From NCBI RefSeq assembly GCF_036884655.1, contig NC_088356.1, positions 17,142,501 through 17,206,500 on the forward strand: DNA of 64,000 nucleotides. Direction: 5' to 3'. The stretch is from Musa acuminata AAA Group (taxonomy: Eukaryota > Streptophyta > Magnoliopsida > Zingiberales > Musaceae). Below are positions 59,701 to 64,000 of the stretch, piece after piece (position 1 is the stretch's first letter; each line of letters starts with the position of its first letter). The notes under the pieces are model-generated. The model was not told the DNA's origin and did not search any database. It worked only from the letters and a program-made list of their open reading frames with translations. A program made the position numbers and the translations under genes.

Positions 59701-59861
59701 GGGATCTTGTAGCAAGTGGAGCCATAGTAATGAAGTATTGTGGAACAAATGAGCAAGTTGCAGATATCCTCACCAAGTCGCTTCCAGTTCAAAAGCATAT
59801 TTATTTTATGTTGCAAATCGATATATATAACTATGAATCAAGGGGAAGTGTTGAGAATTGA
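56773..59861 (+). pseudogene. Copia pol: protease to RNase H (broken)
   Basis: It resumes the copia frame after the insertion: protease with WFLDSGCSNH (active-site DSG kept), pre-integrase LRYGHLNIKGLRLL, a badly decayed integrase core to about 57690 then PEQNDVAERKNQTVIEMA, the GIKPSVSHLRIFGC segment, RT with FDVKSMFLNEDLHEEVFV and YVDDI at 58648-59496, then RNase H with LSTSEAEYVA and the end motif ADILTKSLP. Stops stand where Trp or Arg is expected (57245, 58036, 58357, 58627). A frameshift in an A-run near 59485-59495 separates RT from the end. Confidence 0.92.
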
Positions 59862-60115
59862 TTCATAGTAGTTATCTAGGTAGTTACCATGATCTAGTAG
59901 TTATCTATCTAGGTAGTTACCATGATTTAGAAGTTATATGGTAGTTTCAATAACTACCTCAATCATGGGTGACATGGTGATATGAGTAGTTACCACTAGG
60001 TCCTATAAATAAGATCGTAATTTATGAAGCAAGATAGAAGGCAGAATACACTTGAGAATATCTTACAAGTGTTATATGTCAATTCTGTTTTTTCCTTGCT
60101 CCTCCATCCACAACA
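59849..60115 (+). repeat. Copia 3' LTR (267 bp)
   Basis: It runs from TGTTGAGAATTG to CCACAACA. It has two copies of the 29-bp unit against four in the 5' LTR. The PPT AAGGGGAAG at 59840-59848 precedes it. Confidence 0.92.
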
Positions 60116-61450
60116 ATTAATGCATTTGTGCAATTAATTATTGTTAAGGATTTAGAAAAGAACTCCAAAAGGTATACTCGTGCTTGTGTTTACAAGCTTT
60201 AATAATGGGATACAGTTGCAAGCAGAGTGAGCAGAAAAATACTTTTCTGGTTCAGGACAACAGGGAATGAAATGAACAAGAAACAAACTATTGCTTCGTA
60301 TCATCTGCAAGAGTATCAATTTTCATGACTTAAGCTATAACACTAAAATGAATCATTAAAAAGATGTTTGACAAATCTTTATTTAAATGATCTAGCAAGT
60401 CTGGAATTTACATGTCAACAAAGAATTGACTCAGTGTTTCATATTAGTAAAACTTTGTCTGGAAAACACCTATCGCTTGGGGATCAGCCATAATATCACT
60501 ACAGAACCAATGCTTATCACCTTCAGGTGTCTCATGTTGTATAGCAGATGCCAAGCAAGAAGGCCACTAAGCATGTTAGTATACAATATTTTCTAACCAT
60601 TATTTGGTATGTCGCCTTCATTTTTACATTGGACAAAAGCGTAGCAAATCATATTTAGTTTCTGTTTTTTTTTTTTCTGTAGCAAATAATTGTCCTCCTG
60701 CTTGAAGAGTTTCTTTCTTTGTATTCGATTCTTTTGTACCCTCTTTTGAGCAAAAAAAGGTCAATACACAGTCATGTGCATATTACAAAATTGAGAGCAT
60801 TCTGCCAGCAGAAGAGCTCCACTGAAGTGGTTGCAAACCAGCAAATAGGAATGATTGTCTGATGCATTCCAAGAACTTGGTTTGATGGTTTATATTCTAC
60901 TTTTCTGATATGTATTTATTTATATACAGAAGCTCATACATTGTACCAACCGATGGAAACGTTACCTCCGTTTACAGGATGTTGTTTACTGATATGTATT
61001 TATTACAACAGTTACAAGGTGGCAGGATGTTGTTTACTAGGGAATACCAATACAAATATCTAAGTGCTTGGAGGTATTTATGTCCTATGGTGCTTAAAAG
61101 TTTTCTTCAAGAGACAGTGTTTGTGCTGCTATCTACATATTCCTTTCTTTGCAAAGAGTGTTTGCATAAGAAATAAAAAATGGTGATGCCCTCTCTATTT
61201 GGTGTTCATGTGTTGTGGTCTTAAGTTGTAATTGGGGCGACGAGTCGGAAATTATCCATTGTGTGGAACTTAAACAACTTGGCTTCTAATGTGTGATGGT
61301 TTCTCTGAGGTCTCTATCACTAAGTTTAGCACTTTTAATTAGGACAAAAAATGAGGCAGTTTACTGAACCAAAATTCACCCAGAAGCTCTTCATTGGGAA
61401 AAACAACAAAAAATAGAATAATCAACTGCACAAAACTCTCTACATGTAAG
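60116..61450. other. Intergenic DNA between copia and kinase locus
   Basis: No gene or element was recognised. A short phrase with CTGATATGTATTTATT is repeated at about 60905 and 60988, and AGGATGTTGTTTACT at about 60977 and 61024. The open frame at 60910-61176 crosses these repeats and has no domain. Confidence 0.5.
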
Positions 61451-63786
61451 CTAACATGAAACATAATTTACAGATGGAAGGCTCAACATTCGTATAAGCC
61501 ACTTTTGTGATGGAGAGAACATGTGTCTACCAGCAATGAACTTTCTGAGATGTTGCTCGATCTTAATAACAAAGACTAGCTCCTTCATAGCATCAGATAA
61601 ATATTTTTCTCCACCTAGAATATCTAACATATTGTCATTCCCACTATTGTTACTTGGTACAGTGGTCATAGGCTGTTCCAACAGTTTTCCTCTTTCTTGT
61701 GGACTGTCACGGTATGTCTTCCTCGGATCTTTTCCTGCTCGATGATTCTGATACAAAGCACATGACAGAAGATAAGGTTTCTATGGAGATGATATCTTGC
61801 AACAGAAATTTAGAGCATTTGTAGCAGGTATCAATCATGAAAAGTTGGACGGGAAACTTGGTTAATAAAAAATAAATATACTGTACATTTTGAACGCACA
61901 GAACGAAGAACCATATATTGTTCTTTGCAGGTCAAATTTCAAGACAAGTATGATGCCGAACAGGAACTCAAAAGAAAAGGAAACATGTAAAAGGTATTCT
62001 TTGCAAGATACAAGTAGGAAAACAGGATAGGAGAAATAGCTGCTGGTAGCATCTGGCATTTTGTTTATCACGAAGGAGGGATAGACAAATAGTAACAGAT
62101 TGTGGAACTAAAACTCTAATGCGAAACCCTAAGCCTTACTAACCAAAAGAATCAAGAACTTCCGATCTAAAATGAATGCTGCTTCGTGTGATCCAAAATT
62201 AATCCAAGATACTATCATTTCGGCGACATGGTTTGGTTGACAACACTTGCAAATGCAGGTTAATGCAATAATTTGTTTGTCTATATTGCTTTTGCAAACG
62301 ACATTCGTGCTGCAGTTTTATGGCCTTATATGCTTGCATTTCAATTTTCAACTGATGGCAAAATAACCATCTGGTGAATGAGATTCGACAAACAAACAGT
62401 GACTGAAAAGAGTCTACAATTTATCCTTTTCTCTTTCTTTTTTTCTTTTGTTGGAAATGAGTTGCATTTATGCTTGATGAAGGAACACAATTAAGTATCA
62501 AAACATACATGATTTGTTGCTAAAGTTGTGTGACAAGTAATATGACCCTTCGAACACATGCAGAAAAAAAAACTGGAAAACAAAACAAGTTAGAAGGTCT
62601 TTTGGTAACATTGGATTGAATAATGGAAATTTGACTTACATCTCGGTATGGAAAATCATCAACTTCAAGCATGTGTATAACATGTCCCATCTTTGGCCTC
62701 TTCCTTGAGTCAGGATCCACACACCACAATGCAACTAGAAGTGTTCTTTAATGCCCTTGATGATGGTTTCTCGGAAATCTTTGGATCCAGGACACCTTCA
62801 GAATTTCGATTACTCACCACTGTCTTAAGCCAATCTACCAGATTAACCTAAAACAACAGATCCAGGTTGACGATTACAATTAGTGTTCTCTCAGATAACA
62901 TCTCTAGAAAGAACATGTGGAATTAAGACTAACCTCGCCTGTAGGCCTGCTGTAGTCAACTGGGTTTCGACCAGATATTATCTCCATGATAAGAATCCCA
63001 AAACTATACATGTCACTTGATTCATTTAACATACCAGTGCTAGCATACTCGGGAGCCACGTACCTAGAATCAAGAAACGAGCCAACATTATTTATCATAA
63101 ATTTGCGACTATCCTAGTTTTACCATGTAGTAGAAAATGGTAAAATACAGTATCCACCAACCCAAAAGTTCCCATCACACGGGTTGTGACATAGGTCCTC
63201 CCTGTGCCCAATAGCTTGGCCAGTCCAAAATCTGAAACCTTGGGGGTCCAGTGCTTATCAAGCAGCTTATCGAGCAGAATGTTACTTGACTTAACATCTC
63301 GGTGAACTACCTTTGGCTCTAGCCCTTCATGCAAGTACAGTAACCTGCATTTGCAAATGTTAGGTCTCACAGAGCAAGAAATTAATCAAACATTATGAAA
63401 ATCAAGGTTAACGCATAATAAGTAGCGCAGAGAGATACCCTTTTGCTGTACCAATTATAATGTTCATTCGAATATACCAAAGTAGGAGGGCTGGAAGGTC
63501 CAACATCCTCATGGAGCCATTGTTCCAAGTTCCCATTATCTACATACTCATAAACAAGCATCCTAAATTGCATATTTAAAAAAATTAGAAATGGCACAGC
63601 CGTTTATCTTTCTTTCATTTGATGTCCAACACATATGTACTGGAATCAGAAGTTAAGACAAGGAGAGAAATTGGGATATACCTATGTTCACCTTCTGCAC
63701 AATATCCCATCAATCTCACTAAATTCTTGTGACGAACATGTCCTATTGCTTCCACTTCAACCTTGAATTCCTTCTCAGCCTGACCC
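61451..63786 (-). pseudogene. Receptor-like cytoplasmic protein kinase, C-terminal part, frameshifted
   Basis: Minus-strand exons: 63786-63682 ([20 protein letters not shown]), 63562-63439, 63344-63162 ([22 protein letters not shown]), 63063-62934 ([12 protein letters not shown]), 62847-62640 (CVDPDSRKRPKMG) and 61747-61451 (tail NHRAGKDPRKTYRDSPQERG). Splice sites are GT-AG. HRD, DFG and APE motifs are intact, as in plant RLCK/extensin-like kinases that phosphorylate Ser/Thr. Exon lengths show two breaks: the second exon is 124 nt where 129 keeps frame, so 5 nt are missing near 63471-63482; the fifth is 208 where 210 is needed, so 2 nt are missing near 62745-62750. A 12-bp duplication adds LLDK before HWTPK. 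The N-terminal half, with the ATP-binding Lys, lies beyond the window. Confidence 0.82.
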
Positions 63787-64000
63787 CTGAGAAGACAAAC
63801 CAAATGGTCAGATTGATACCCCAATCCATTACACTCTGAGAACTCTGTTTCTGGTCTCTGATTGGATTAAATTCTTTTGCAGATATAATCTCCTTACATC
63901 TATTTGGATGAATCGGGCTTTCTTTAAATAAAGAAATTAGAAAAACAAAGAACACAAATGACAAATCGCTACCATGGTGGACTGGAATCCTGCCATTGCA
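63787..64000 (-). other. Intron and unresolved upstream part of the kinase locus
   Basis: A GT donor-like CATG/GTAGCG is present on the minus strand near 63970, so a further exon may end there. The bases beyond it did not give a recognisable kinase segment. The gene continues past the window edge. Confidence 0.35.

Larger units (their letters stand above)
47122..60115 (+). mobile_element. Ty1-copia retrotransposon split by a Tekay-like element
   Basis: The 5' LTR ends CCCCAACA at 47507, followed by the PBS TGGTATCAGATCC at 47512. The 3' LTR is 59849-60115, preceded by the PPT AAGGGGAAG. Gag is at 47549-48441 and pol at 56773-59861; the 8331-bp insertion at 48442-56772 falls just after the gag zinc knuckle. 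Without the insertion the element would be about 4.7 kb. Many stops and frameshifts are present. The two LTRs differ in length mainly through repeat number and a segment of about 60 bp near 47420-47480. Confidence 0.92.

Overview
The window reads as nuclear DNA of a flowering plant, most likely a monocot. It is AT-rich and intron-bearing, and is mostly layered LTR retrotransposons around three host loci. Musaceae (banana-like) is my guess from the general look of the repeats; it is not proven. No bacterial, CRISPR, rRNA or tRNA features were seen.

Host loci. (1) 5552-7921 (+) is an intact six-exon gene for plastid class I fructose-bisphosphate aldolase, 388 aa. All five introns are GT-AG and the exon phases agree. 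(2) 32836-39460 (+) is a broken B-box zinc-finger (BBX18/19-like) gene. It is split by a solo LTR and a full-length Ty1-copia element and carries frameshifts and a lost zinc ligand. (3) 61451-63786 (-) is a receptor-like cytoplasmic kinase locus cut by the window edge. It has two frameshifting deletions and a 12-bp duplication, so it is probably a pseudogene as read.

Layout of mobile DNA. 1-2452: 3' end and 1.65-kb LTR of a SIRE/Maximus-like copia. 8271-9626: local tandem duplications. 10221-10799: a 579-bp TRIM with perfect target-site duplication (TSD). 13355-26170: a decayed minus-strand copia (TSD CTTCT) whose 3' LTR holds a 5.7-kb Reina-like chromovirus (13659-19344, TSD GATAC). 26513-29014: a deletion-derived minus-strand copia. 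30916-31690: part of an Angela-like LTR. 33791-34295: a solo LTR of the 13355-26170 family. 34533-39114: plus-strand copia. 39625-46935: minus-strand gypsy (CRM-like?) with a 1.6-kb solo LTR inside its own LTR (40174-41773, TSD CTGAT). 47122-60115: plus-strand copia split in gag by an 8.3-kb Tekay-like chromovirus (48442-56772) with 2.8-kb LTRs.

The three tracts at 11820-13349, 26171-26507 and 29020-30915 share a recurring vocabulary that no recognised family explains. They look like one older repeat sequence separated by the later insertions.

The elements do not cooperate with the host genes. The story is serial insertion and decay: stop codons in the elements often sit where CAG or TGG is expected, as predicted for deamination of methylated cytosine. 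I found no clear new biochemical system. The best leads are the TRIM, the transposon-shredded BBX gene, the unexplained repeat tract, the GC-rich block inside the copia leader, and the minisatellites inside LTRs.
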